Origin: Prochilodus magdalenae
Lineage: Eukaryota > Chordata > Actinopteri > Characiformes > Prochilodontidae
NCBI GenBank assembly: GCA_024036415.1
Contig: JAMWET010003070.1
Coordinates: 1 to 64,000 of the forward strand
Length of the DNA: 64,000 nt
Direction: 5' to 3'
The notes below the pieces were generated by a model. That model was not told where the DNA came from. It searched no databases and saw only the letters and a program-made list of their open reading frames with translations. A program made the translations under genes and the position numbers. Shown here piece by piece: positions 36,291 to 48,558 of this stretch; positions within the stretch are counted from its first letter, which is position 1, and every line of letters starts with the position of its first letter.

Positions 36291-36770
36291 CAGTACCAGT
36301 CAAATCATTTAGACACACCCAGCTAAATGGACGGTGTTGGTGATCTTTTAGACTCTACAGTTTCACACTTAACAGCTCAACTGATGAGAGTCTGAACCAG
36401 TCCATATCCTGATATACCACATACACTCTTGATGTACACAGTATGATATTTCTCCATATCTCCACCTATAATATATATTTAGTGGTGTAAAAACTTTGAT
36501 CTCTTTTTCAGTGTAAAAACTTTAGTTTAGTTTTGAATATTTATGATGAACCGACCAATGGAATCGCTCCAAACCGCAAAAGCTGTTAAGACAGCTGGTT
36601 CATCTGCCTGTAAAGGTCCATTCTGCAGGGTTTTAAGGTGGACTGTATAATTCCATTAGTGCTATTTTATAGTTGGGTGTCTTCACTTTTATTCTACAGT
36701 AAAGCATTAAGATACACATCAGTAGAAGCTTCCGTAAATAACTGTGTCTAAACCTATGACTTGTAGTGTA
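36291..36770 (+). mobile_element. Family D MITE, copy 2 (both ends present)
   Basis: Left end agtaccagtcaaatcattta with gacacaccc, right end gtgtctaaacctatgacttg with tagtgta: inverted termini of about 26 bp. Interior blocks tgatgagagtctgaa, catatcctgatataccacat and tctccacctataatatatat are shared with 8721, 37935 and 53932. No reading frame. Confidence 0.8.
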
Positions 36771-37934
36771 TGTAATTTCAGGGCACATCATAAAGGTTCA
36801 GTTCAGTTCCAGTTTATTTTACACCAGACTCTGTCACCACAACATCTTTGCTCAGTCGGTTTTAAACAGGCCTTGCTCTTTTTGCTTACTCTGTCATAAA
36901 AAATCTGCCATGATTGATGCAACATCTGACACACTGCATGAAGATTGCTTCTTTGCTGCACTGTCCATTGTACTGCACACAAAGGCAGACCGTGAAGCAA
37001 ATAGCTTCCTCCGATTTAAACAAGTACTCGTGGCCATTCGGCACATGATAATCACACACTGTGAGACGGACTGAGAATTATCGAGCGGGTGCTGAAAAAA
37101 AGCCAAGCCGTCTTTTGACCGGCTGTCTTTGTGGCAGGGGAGCACACGGGTGGTTGCTATAGAAATACCTTAACAAGCACTTCTCCATCCTATAGCTGCG
37201 AACGCTGGCCAGGCCAACAGCTCTCATCTCTGCTGGAGTCCAGAGATTAAACCCTGGACTGTCTGGAGGTTCAAACAAGCATCTTACGCAGGGCTGACAC
37301 CATTCGTGCTGTTAGTCCTATGTGATATTCAGGCTTTTTGTCCGATTTGCTGTCATAAATAGTAGCTATTTTTTAATAGGTTATGCTAAATAACTTTTCT
37401 CTTGTCCTAGATGGTAAGTTTTTGTTGTTTGTGTTGTCAGTCAGTGGCTATGATTGACTCAGCTGATCCTAACCCTACTAGTTTGAAGTGCTATTTAAAT
37501 GCAGGCATATAATTTCTAGGGCTGCGCAATATATAATTTCAGCATCCTCATCATAGTGTGTGCATGTGCAATACTCGCATAGCAGGACATGTGATACTTG
37601 ATAAGACAAATTAAATGAAACACGTCATGCTACAACAGTTTTGCTGCTTAATACAAAGGAAAACATGCAGGGTATCTTGATTTAAAGCTTCTTGGATACA
37701 CAGAAAGGAGTAGTCATATGACCTATTCATAACTCATTTCAGTATGATCTAATACATTAGCGACTCAATTTCATTATTTGGTACAGCAGAAACAGTGGGC
37801 TGTAATGGGGTCCATGTTTATATTACCTATTTCAGTTTACTGAGAAGTTTTACGCATTTATAATGGTTAATCATTAAAAAATAAAAGCTATTCTAACCTA
37901 ATTCAGTCGTAATATGATAATACATACATACATA
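36771..37934. other. Intron 1 stretch, nothing coding
   Basis: No exon. 37080-37280 is GC-richer unique sequence. Frames here (up to 102 codons) show no domain. Confidence 0.4.
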
Positions 37935-38110
37935 CGGAACCAGTTGAAAGTTTAGACACGCCCCACTAATTGTTGTTGTTGGTGATCTTAAAGACTCTAC
38001 AGGCTCACATTTAACAGCCCCAGCTGATGAGAGTCTGTAACAGTACATATCCTGATATACCACATATACTCTTGATGTACCACAGTAGTATACTTCTGCC
38101 ATAGAATAGA
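37935..38110 (+). mobile_element. Family D MITE, copy 3 (left half)
   Basis: Starts ggaaccagttgaaagtttag then gacacgcccc, followed by the gatgagagtctgtaacagta and tcctgatataccacatatac blocks. The right half seen in copy 2 is absent. Bases 38111-39445 up to exon 2 hold no recognised feature. Confidence 0.75.
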
Positions 38111-39445
38111 ATTGGTCCAAAGCTGCTTAGGATCTCTTTAATTTCAGGAAGACTATTAAGAAGATTACAATAACTGCCCTATCTACCTTTGTTGCCTTCA
38201 TAGTGCATTGGTTCTGTAGCTGTAGACTTTGAAGAGATTGCATTCACAGAATGGCTAAACAAATTTTTAACAGTGGAATCACAGAAAGCACAATCTGAGA
38301 TTTCCTTCTTCTTGAAAAGATAGGTCAAGTTTGTTTCTGAAAAGACGGCTTTCCCAAGCAAAGCTGCTTAAGGCTTGGGACTTCGTTTCTCTGCCCAGCG
38401 AGAAGCTGAGTGCTCAGAGCGGCGTGTGTTCGGCAGGTCAGATTGAAGTGTGCAGGATAAGGCCGACCCCATGCCAGGAACAGCTGGAACAGGCATTCAC
38501 ACCTGGCCTACTTCAACCCCCACGCCAAAACCTAGACTTTCCCTTCAGAAGCGTTACAAAACTGGCCCTGCTTAGCCGTTAGGTTTACAACACCCTCCTG
38601 CTGGTTATATAAGACCAGGTTCCCTTTGTTTGGAAGCTGCATTACCTGTATTAACGTTCATTTGAAGGAATATAGTGGGAAACTCTTGTAAAGCGGTGCG
38701 TTTATATGTGTAGTTTTTCATCAGGGGGTGGGGGGGGATGGGGGATGCTGTTTGTATTCCTGAGAGACTAAAGGCGGCTGTAACATCAGGTAGGCGGTAA
38801 AGAGGCAGTAAAGCCAACACAAGTGCAAGGCTGCATCATTAAGGATTTTCCTGGGGGCATTGATAGGCAGTGGGCAGATAAGGTCAAAGCACCAAATAAC
38901 ACCATCCATAACCATTATCCAGGGCAGCAAAGCCTGAACACAGAAGCACAAGAGAGTGAGTGAGCAGGAACTGAGGAGCAATCCTTTGCTCCTAGAATAG
39001 AGGCTCAATGATGGTTTTCCAGGGTTTTTGCTTTGCTCTGTTTTGCTGCTCGTACCCACAATGGTGATCTACACAAGTGAATCTGACTATAAAATATGTC
39101 AAACATATTCTTGTTGTTGAAGTTTCGCTCTATTATGTTCTTTGCAGTGTTACGAAAAACAAAGAGCTTATATGGGTAATTCGTTTTGGCCAGAGACCTG
39201 CAAGCCCAGATCATGGCTGCAGAAATGCCCACCTAGGTTAGTCTTACTGTAACCAAACAGCATGGATTTCAGCTGTGACTATCAGTGTGAATGTCACTGT
39301 CTATATGTAAAGCGTTAGCCAACAAAAGCTAATAACAAAAGATACATACCTGGGATCAGACTGGGTTTTTATTTTTGGGGGTTTCCATAACACACCTTTT
39401 GTCTTTTGAAGCTGACCCTGAACGATTCTCTTTCCCCCCCTGCAG

Positions 39446-39608
39446 AACAAAGAGAAAGAGCGGATGAAGGAGCGGGAGAAGGAAGCACGGGAGAGGGAGG
39501 CGCGCTACAGCAATGGCCATCTCTTTACCTCACTCACTGTATCAGCCACCACTCTCTGCTCTGCCTGCAACAAGAGCATCACCGCCAAGGAAGCACTCAG
39601 CTGCCCCA
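39446..39608 (+). CDS. arhgef2: arhgef2 coding exon 2 (residues 23-76, first half of C1 zinc finger)
   Basis: This exon follows a C-rich acceptor tract (ccccccctgcag) and ends with one base of codon 77 before gtgagt. It encodes a strongly charged Lys/Glu/Arg stretch (about residues 23-42), probably a single helix, then YSNGHLF and the first zinc ligands of an atypical C1 domain: H47, C60, C63 and C75. The segment [10 protein letters not shown] is characteristic of ARHGEF2. In GEF-H1 the C1 region contributes to microtubule binding and does not follow the classical phorbol-ester-binding pattern. Compared with the human protein as I remember it, the charged stretch is roughly eight residues longer. 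The CPTC zinc knuckle is interrupted by the intron that follows. Confidence 0.95.
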
Positions 39609-39845
39609 GTGAGTCTCACACTTAAGCACACACGATAATAAGCTTCAAAAGGCTGTTGATGACCCTTTAAACGGCAAGGATCTGTATGCATGTTCACACT
39701 GAAGGAGGAATTCCAATATTTTTATAGAGCTGTTTGATGTGAAATGCGGCATTGTAGAGGCTAAGCGTCTGATGTGTTTATTGGAAGCCAAAACAGAAAG
39801 TTATTACATTACAAAGGGTTATGAATATACTGTCATTGTTTTATT

Positions 39846-40110
39846 CACATTTACATTTACGGCATTAAGCAGACGCTCTCATCCAGAGCGACCTACAAAA
39901 GTGCCAAGTGTCCAGTCTCAGAATGTATCATAGCCATTACAAATAGGTTAGAGTCTAAACTACCCTTAAGCTCAGACCCAGCCCAAACAACGGCTAGTGC
40001 TGATACCTAGAAGGAAGAATACAGAGTTAGATACAGCACAAGTGCACTACCTAGCAATCCCAAGCCAGTTCTCGTACTCAGAGAGCAGATAAGTTCAGCT
40101 TAGCAAAACT
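39846..40110 (-). mobile_element. SINE/LINE-type tail with degraded body, minus strand
   Basis: Begins with tttacatttacggcattaag and cagacgctctcatccagagc, the complement of the tail at 16515. The following 200 bp is consistent with a degraded body but no tRNA-like box was found. Confidence 0.6.
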
Positions 40111-43100
40111 CCAATACAATGCATTTTAATATGTACTTAAATGAGTGCTCACTTAAGTGCTTAACAGCAGTTAGCACATGCAGTAGAGCGAAATACAGCT
40201 TGTGCAGTTAAGTATGTGCTTATAAATAGTGGGTGTATATATAATAGTGTGTTCATGTGTGGAAGCCTAGTTAAATTTCTTCACAATGAGCCATTTGGAA
40301 AACCGATGGAGTTGCCTCGCATTGTTTTAGCCTCACTGACATAACCATGTACTTCGCATGCTAGTTACATAGCAGTTACTGAATTAGAAATCATAAGGTC
40401 AGCAACAAAACAATAAACTGACATTGTAGGCTTTTTAAAGTGATGTAGTATATACAGCGGAATTTAGCGGGGATACATCCTTATCCAGCAACTCTAAGGC
40501 GCCACCTTAAAAACTACAGTGATTTATAAGCCTCACAGAAAGTAACTAACTGAATAGCAGTTATTTGCCTTGCAATTATTAACCTCCGATTGTTTTGGCT
40601 ATTGACAGAGTCTCTGCCTTTTTTCCGCCCCCACAATCAGCGCTAATGAAGTTGAGCTTCTAGCGCATTTGTTGGTGGCACGTCAATACAATGCATTGTT
40701 ATAGCTTGCAGAATAGCATGTTAATGAGGTTGTTATCGCGCCGCAGTATATTGAAGATTCTAGCCGTGTGAATTAATCGGCGCTGTGCTGACTGTGTTGG
40801 AGCGTATTGAGTTAGTCAGTGATACGCTGACTGTGTTCACACACGGGCTGCAGGGGAATTCACAGTGCAGGCAAGAGCTCGGCATGTGCGACAAGTACCC
40901 TGAGCAATTTATCATCATCTGATGCAGCCAGCAAAGCCCTTTTGCCACCCAAAGGAGAGTGCCAGGATTGTGTCTGTGTGTGCATGTGTGCAAATTCAGG
41001 CCAAAAAGGTCCTGATGCAGTAGGAACGGCAGAGATCAGGGCAAAGCTGAAATAGCAAAAACGTTTCTGTTTGGTTCTTTAGGTTAAAAATACAATTAAG
41101 AAATACAACTTTAATTTGTTTGATTTTGAATTTTATTATGCTATTTATATTAGTCTTTTATATGTACATTTAACTTATTTATTTATTTATTTTTCTAGCA
41201 ATATATACTAGACAAAATTGTACAAATGACACTTATTATAGGTTTTATATATAGAGAGTTCACAACCCCATGTCCTGCATATGTCCTGCATGTTTGAGAC
41301 CGAGAGAAAGTAGAAGTAGAAGATAAAGGTGAGACAAACCCGTCTGAATAAAACTGTTTAATAGAAAAAGAAAGAAAACGTGAGAGAGAGGAGAGCGAGA
41401 GATCAAAAGAGAAATAACAGCAGATGGAAAGAGCGAGCCAGACGTGTAGGCAGAAGAGCTAACTGCAGGGATATCTCCTGCAGCCCTCTCTGCGCTCTCC
41501 TCCTTACCATCCCCCAATCCCTCTTTCGGCCCCCCTCCAAAATCAATCAGCTGCTGACTCCCGGCACCACCCCCACTCTCCTGTACCGCCCAGACAATAG
41601 TGTCAGTGTGTGCAGAGAGAGCCGAGCAGCTTCTCCACCAGGCCAGAGGAACAGCTGGGTGATAGAGGGAGAGAGAGACAGAGCAAACAAAGAGAGAGAG
41701 AGAGTTGGAGAGAGAGAGATGTAGAGGCATAGCAGTGTGAAAATGCATCAAGGTGAAGGTGGTGAATCCATTTTGGAATGTCAGAATCAGTTATAATCCA
41801 GTATAATAATATTCAATAAAGAGAATTGCTTTTGTTACAGAAGGGCTTTCGTGTTTAAGTGCTACAGGACCTTTACATTATGTGGAGGTTCCATAGACCT
41901 TTATACTGTAGAAAGATTCCTTCCTTCTCGTTTTAGAAAACAGGTTTCATCCGTTGAAAGGGGGCCATTCTACAGAACTGCTCTAGCACTTTCTGGCACC
42001 TGTGCTTAAAAAGAACTGTCAAATTGGAATATGATGCTGCGGTCATTATAGAATATATAAAGTGTCACTGTAAACGACTGATGCTGCATTTTCTAACCTA
42101 AGGAAGTAGCCTGGTTAGCCTAAACAATTAAACCTTTCAAATTTAAACCACAACTTATTGTTCTGCTATCTTAATATTAGACACCCAACACACTCAGCAT
42201 TAGAAATTTACCAGATTGCTTGTTACTATCAAGTCCCATCATGATTTTTACAGTTTAGAGGATCATAACTCAGTTGCTGTGAAGTCAGAAATGTCCAGTT
42301 CTGGATAGGAACATAGATCAGAATTATTAATTAGCACATTTAGTATGTAATTCCATTTTAAGTTAATCTGCTGTATGAACAAATAAATGTAAACAGTAGA
42401 GCAGAGGAAAGATGTGATGCATGGACATGGCTACTAGAAAGCTCAGCTGGCTGCTTCTCATGTCCTTGTGACTGTGCTGAGATCAGCATCAGCTCTCCTG
42501 TCCGACCTTGCGGTGAACTGAATGCAGAATCTCCAGTCTCCTCTGCATGCAGCAGTGCGGCGAATGGGGGTTATCGGCATGAGCATTAATATGGGATATA
42601 TTAATTACTGTCAGATCGGTCAGATCTCTCCAGAATTCAATAAAATATTAATGTTAGTTAATGACTGTATTAGACAGTGTATTAGTTATATCGGTAGGAC
42701 TGATTTTGCTCTTTGGCTATTAGTCAGCGTCGCATACGGCTGGTATCGGTTTAAGTTATACTGAGGATTAAGGGGAATTCCAGGTATGAAGTCATCTTCA
42801 GAGTCTATTGTTGTGAAATAGATTGTTATAGAGAAACTCAGTGAGTCATATTCCTCAACAGTGGAGGTGATGGGAACCAGGGGTCACACAAATATACCCA
42901 TTTACTTTCTATCCAGAACTAGCAGTGAGCTTGTACCGGTTCTGAGTATTTCTCAGTAATGTTAATGGTAAATCTACAAAACCAAGCTTTCATTGGGGCT
43001 ATTGTGCTTGAGAACACCCTGCTTGAGGCTCTTCCCTCCTTATAAACTTGCCAAGGTCACCACCACTGTGAACAATTCTGACTCAGACTCTAGAATATGG

Positions 43101-44149
43101 CGTTTTCGTTATAATAATTTAATTTGTTTAGAGAATTTTAATAATCATGGTCACTGGCATCAGTCCTTTAAACCCAAGCTCATATCTACTTTAATCGCAG
43201 GGTTGAATACACATTAAATGTGTTGTGACACTAACCACATGCATGTCATGACGTTTGCATCAAATGCATTGTGTCATGCTGTTAAAAGATGTTTCCTTGT
43301 TGTCAAGCTGAATGACAGTAACATGCGCCAACAGTTACCGAGTCCCTCATGATTTCACAACCTATAATTGCCTCCCGAGCAGAGCAGCAGCCATCAGATC
43401 TGACAGTTTAATTGCTTTTTTGCAAAAAGTGAGAAAATCACACTTAAAAAATCACACTTAACAAGCCCTCTCGTGTTTAATTAGCCTTATGAAGTATGGA
43501 ATTATTTTAGTTAATTTGCTGTAACGTTTAATTTTAAATTACATACGTTCACATACACTATCTAAGAATTTCTGGTCAGATGACACTTTAGATTGAAGTG
43601 AATATAAGTTAAATAACCACATCCACTACAAAATACTAACATGACGTATTTCAACACAGTTCAGTGGATAATTAAAATTTTAATGCAAATTTTTAAATAC
43701 TATTTTTAGAACATTTTGGAGTAAAATAAATGTACATAATTTTTGCTGAAGATGTGAATTTTAGCAAATAATTCTAAAATTTAACTGCATTCTTCAATGA
43801 TTCTGCTTAAATTGTTTTTTCACTCTAATTGCTTTGCTGAAATTATCCCTCCAATATAATTCTTGAAGCAAAATTTATGTATTTTACTAGTCATTTTATG
43901 CAGGTATGTCATCAATTAAATTTTTACACAAAATTTTCTCTTGTTACTTTTTCCATATATTTTAATGTCAAGACAAAACTGGCAACTGGCAAAACTGAAA
44001 CTGCTTGTTTCAATTAGCTCTTAATGACAGATTATTAATAAAACATTAAAGCATATTGTCCACAGAAGATCTTCTATGCGCTACTGCAATACGTTGCTTA
44101 TTAGCCCTTAAATAAGCTGCCCACACTTTGGGTTCAGTCTGCCCTCATC
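40111..44149. other. Intron 2 stretch
   Basis: No exon. A GA-rich tract lies at 41375-41430 and 41665-41720. 42770-42960 resembles family G (aaggggaattcca, gtcatcttcagagtc, gatgggaaccag). 40740-40990 is GC-richer unique sequence. 43480-44040 is strongly AT-rich. Confidence 0.45.
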
Positions 44150-44470
44150 ACCTTGACATGTGGTGGTTTTGAAGTAGAGGAGGGGTGGGGGTAGAGAAGG
44201 GGTGGGTAAGGAGGGGGATGGGGGTGTCCAGCCAGTGGCAAAGGCAGTAATTGTACATGTCTGTTGCCAGAGGGACAGAAAGAGCCCGTCTATCTGTGCA
44301 CCGATGCGGGATCGTTTGGAGGAACTGGAGCAGGGGCACTTGGAGCTGTGGTCGTGGCCCAGAGCAGGGCTATTGATTTAGCACCGAGGGTGTAATTAAT
44401 TTGGAAAGAGGTATCGGACCGCGGAGGGGGTCGTGAATACATTATCATTGATAATGACACTGGAGGTTAG
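44150..44470. other. G-run tract and adjacent unique GC-rich block
   Basis: 44178-44230 has seven or more runs of three to five G (gaggggtgggggt, aaggggtggg, gagggggatgggggtg), enough for a G-quadruplex on the plus strand. The next 230 bp is unique, GC-richer and carries homeodomain-like taattaat and cattgataatgac motifs, as conserved enhancers often do. Function is inference. Confidence 0.4.
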
Positions 44471-44749
44471 CAGAGGAGTGGGGGGGATTGAGATGTGGAT
44501 CAAGTGGGATAGAGGGAGAAGGGTGGAGGAAAAGGATGGTGGTGGAGAACTGGTTTTACAAATAGCGACACGTGCATATATATACATATACAGGCACAAA
44601 ATAACGCAACGTTTTGGACTTTTGGACACCGTTGATTACACAGAGATGGACTGACGGTCTTTTCCAACATCTCGGAAAGGTCCATATGTAAATACATAAA
44701 TGCAGTTGTGTTTTTTTATGAGCCATTTTGCTCATATGAGTCCCCTGCG

Positions 44750-44960
44750 ACTGAATCCAACCTAGTAGCATGTAATGCCTCCACATGCACAAATAACAGC
44801 TGGGCTTCAATTTGGCATGGACTGCACAGTTTTTTTGTAGGCCACATTAATGTTCAGCTACTCTTGCATCAAAGAACTGGGCCAGATTTTGGTGGATGCC
44901 TTTGGTGGATGATTTTACTGGTTGTTCCAGGTATTCCCAGAGGATTTGGAATTCATGTTC
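44750..44960 (-). mobile_element. Family A Tc1-like remnant, copy 3
   Basis: Shares gcctccacatgcac.aataac, cagctggg, ggcatggactg.aca, catcaaagaactggg and ttttggtggatgcctt with 9660-9800. Truncated to about 200 bp. The bases 44961-46041 after it hold no recognised gene. Confidence 0.65.
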
Positions 44961-46041
44961 CTCGGTAAGATGATGAGCAAAAGGCAAAACCTGATTGTTC
45001 CAGCAGCTCAATGTACACACGATGTAAAGTTACTGTCACCTCAACCAAGAACCCATTTCCACACTCCCAGAACATCACAGAGGGGACTCATATTTGTCCA
45101 AAGAGCTTACAGAAAAGTCAGTTTTAGATCCTCAGATGTTTAGATCAAGTGAGGGACCTTATTAAAGCATAATACCAACATATTCTGACGCATTCAAGCA
45201 CATACTACAGTGATTCGACTTTGTCACACATGAAAAATGTTGTTTTAAATTAGAACAACATCCAAAATAAAAGCATTTCATTAGCACTCTCAAGGCTTCA
45301 GGGCCCCACTTTATATACACAGACAGACAGATGGATAAACAGACTGACAGAGTTGTAAAGTCTGAATGCACCTGGTCATGTTAGCATTTTGTGGATTTCC
45401 TTTAACACTTCTTCTACAGCTGTGGTCCCCCCACCTTTGACAGGCCCGCATCTCTTCAGACATTGCACCATATGCTGCGTAGCCCGTTATAGCACCTTAT
45501 ACAAACAGGTACACATCATCATGGTGAATATGCAAGACATTTAGCCTTATAAAACCAGTCCTCCTTAAATGATTAAACATGTTTATTACATGATGGCACT
45601 TCACACCAAATATACTGAATAAATAATGTTCACAAGTTGTTCACAATGTTGTAATTTCAATTAGTTAATCTGTGTTTCTTCAATAGATTTGTTAATAGAT
45701 TAGAGACTAGTCTGTGTCTCTTTAAGAGTTGAAAATAAGCATATACTGCTCCCGGAGTTCCCTTCCATTGTAAACACAGAAAAAATTGAAGAGCTGGAGA
45801 TTGAGCTTTGTATTCACCAGCATGAGACTGCTTTACATGTTTGTAGATAGTATGAAATTCTGTCATTAAAAGAAAGTTCCTGCAAAAATAAGCTTTCCAC
45901 TACATGTGCAGTGGCCTGTATAAAGATGCATGCGAGAAATTCTGCAGCTGGGAAACGAACAGTGAATGACCAAATGTACACAAACATGCATTTACATTAC
46001 ATTTGGTTCAGTAACATCATTCATTTAGTGAGCCAACAAAT

Positions 46042-47359
46042 CAGGGGTTCTCAAACTTCTCCACACCAAGGTCCACCTGATTAGAACTACAAAGGATAAC
46101 GGCCCACCATAAAACTGCAGTCAGCTTTCATTCATACAGTTTCCTTTTTTATTTTCTTTAGTGCTGATGCAGAAACCCTCGGCCCAGTCACAAAACCCAA
46201 AATTTGCCTTTATGTTAAAAATAACACTTTTTTATGGTGATGTTAAGAAAGGGGCTGAAAATGTGGACTGAGACCAGGAGCTGCAGTCCATCAAGTGTCC
46301 ACTGAAATAACTCCACTGGCTTTCCAACAAGAGCAACGGCCACTGCCTCATCCTAAAACGTGGTAAATTCTGAAATTCAAGTCAAGTCGGCCATTTTAAC
46401 CCTCAGTTTAACATGGTTCAGTTAACTCAGCCTAACCATTTCCCCTCAGAGGAATGGCAGTGCCGTCTTTATGTACTGACTGTGAAAACCTGAACGTGAG
46501 ACACACACACACAAACACCCGGGGCGTATCAGCCAAACCAAAACTTAAATACCAGGCTTACTTATCCCTCTCTATGGCTACCTCACCCCTCAGTCTCTCT
46601 GTCTCTCTCCAGTTTGTGGCATATAAGCCACATGTCCTCCCTCTCTCACACTGGAGAGGGCTAGTTTATAAGGGCATGGTGCCCCGCCTTCTGATGATGC
46701 ACACCTGTCCGTGATCAGTGGAGAGCATGTGCCCATCTCTGGAGGGAAAGGCAGTGACTCTTCTCTGCCTCATGCAGTTCCATTACTTCACTAGAACAAG
46801 TGAAATTTGTAGATGAGCTCTTGGAGCGGCGAGGGACTGAGTTAGCAGTGCATCTTGCCCAAAGTTTAGCTAAATTTCTGCAATTTTTTGCAATTCCCAA
46901 TATAAAAACTCTCAAAAAAGGCAAATAAAACTTGTTTTTTAGCTAAAGCAACCTTGTACACGTCAAAAGAGTAGTTGCACAAATTGCATTACAAATAGCA
47001 ATATCAACCAACAGGAATAAAACCTGGTGGGTTTTTCTCTTAATGAGTGACTCCACTCATAAAAACATTATATGTCCAAATTCAAACAAGGTAATGCCCC
47101 AAAAACCTCTCCATCAGTGGCTAGGCAGCAGCTATAATATTTTAAACTGAAGATGTTTAATCAGCCTACTGCTGCCATGCTTTTATGTGTACATTAATAT
47201 CCATACATTTCTATTATTATATTTAGTTTATCTTATTATATGGTTATGTACATTAACAACTCATTAAGAAAACTATTGCCTGCACCTGAATAGAAGCCCA
47301 CAGAGGGTGCTTCATAGCCCACTGGTGGTCCACAGCCCCAAGGCTTAGAAACCCTGACC
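46042..47359. mobile_element. Family F (hAT-like) element or two fragments
   Basis: Starts caggggttctcaaacttctc (46042), a hAT-type terminus, and ends ggcttagaaaccctg (about 47357), near its complement. The last 260 bp match 19964-20232. No 8-bp target duplication was found, so it may be one 1.3-kb non-autonomous copy or two separate fragments. The interior has no transposase frame; a short CT-rich tract lies at 46590-46620. Confidence 0.5.
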
Positions 47360-47939
47360 TAAATAACCACCATCTGTGAAGGTGAAACTAGGTCTCAGAC
47401 ACCTGCATCATGCAGTCATGGATCATGCAGGCCTTAACAAGCCGGTTAGTACTTGATATTCCCTTTATTTACGCACACGGCAGATCACAAGCTAAGAAGT
47501 TAAGTTAGCAACAAATGAACTGTAAATCAACTTCATCCAGCACATGCGACACACTGAAAGAGCCGCGGTGAAGCACATTCCTCGCCAGCAGAGCCTTTTT
47601 ATACAAATAATAATAAATAAGAAGCACACGTTTATCTGGGTGTTCTAAATATACCGCTTCAGTCATCACTCCTGCATATACACCAGGGCTGCTATCCAGA
47701 AATCTGGCTTTAGATTAAACTCAGTATTCAGACCTGCTTAGTGTCAGTGAGTCCAGAGCTGCAGAGCTGTTTGTGTTTGTATCTGTGAAGTATCTGTAAA
47801 TGCCTGGTCGGCTAATGCACTGAAATGATGATTAAATGGAGTGTAAATGTCAAACATGAGCCTTTTTAATGTAGCCTGAGTGTCTTTTGTTTAAGACATG
47901 CAAATGATTGAAGTTGCTGAAGCAAGAACTGGGCATATC

Positions 47940-48558
47940 GCTGTACCTGACTGACCCAACAGCCTCAATTGCAGACATTCAGTAAGCAGTGATGTCCTAC
48001 ATGAGTCATCCTGTTAATGCCAGCACTATGGCAGACGGCTGCACGACGCAGGGCATGCACGCAGACCATTAAGACAACAGCATCAACATCGTCATAGACT
48101 GCAATGGTGTCGTACCAGACTGTCGTGGAGTGACTCGGGATGGTAGCAGGCCATCTTCAGTGACGAGTCCCATTTTTGTCTTGATGGAGACGACCAACGA
48201 ATCCATGTGTGGAGGCACCGTGGTCTGCACCAAGACGAATGGGTTGTTGTGATGCGTCACACGTCCAGAAGGCCGGGGTCACTCCACCTCCACCCCTACC
48301 GCACAATCTGTAGAAGCTGTGTAAGAATATTCAAACTACATGAGACAGATTATCACAGGACACCATTAGGAAAATCTACAACTCCATGCCGGCACGTCCG
48401 GCATGTTGGGTTAGCAAACCAGGGGGCTCAACACCATACTGAGAAACACTACTTCTATATGTGTAACTTAATGAATATTGTCTATATCAGTCTAAATGCA
48501 TCATGTATTGTTCTAGGTGACCCTAGGTGACCCAGCTATTCTTTTGCAGATTAGTGTA
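47940..48558 (+). mobile_element. Family C Tc1/mariner remnant, copy 5 (plus strand)
   Basis: On the plus strand it carries the middle part of a DD34E transposase: LQWCRTRLSW near 48100, FSDESHFCLDGDD near 48160 (second catalytic Asp) and VWRHRGLHQDEWVV near 48210, with frame breaks between them. The right end attcttttgcagattagtgt corresponds to the terminus of copy 1. It is the only clear copy in this orientation. Confidence 0.82.
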
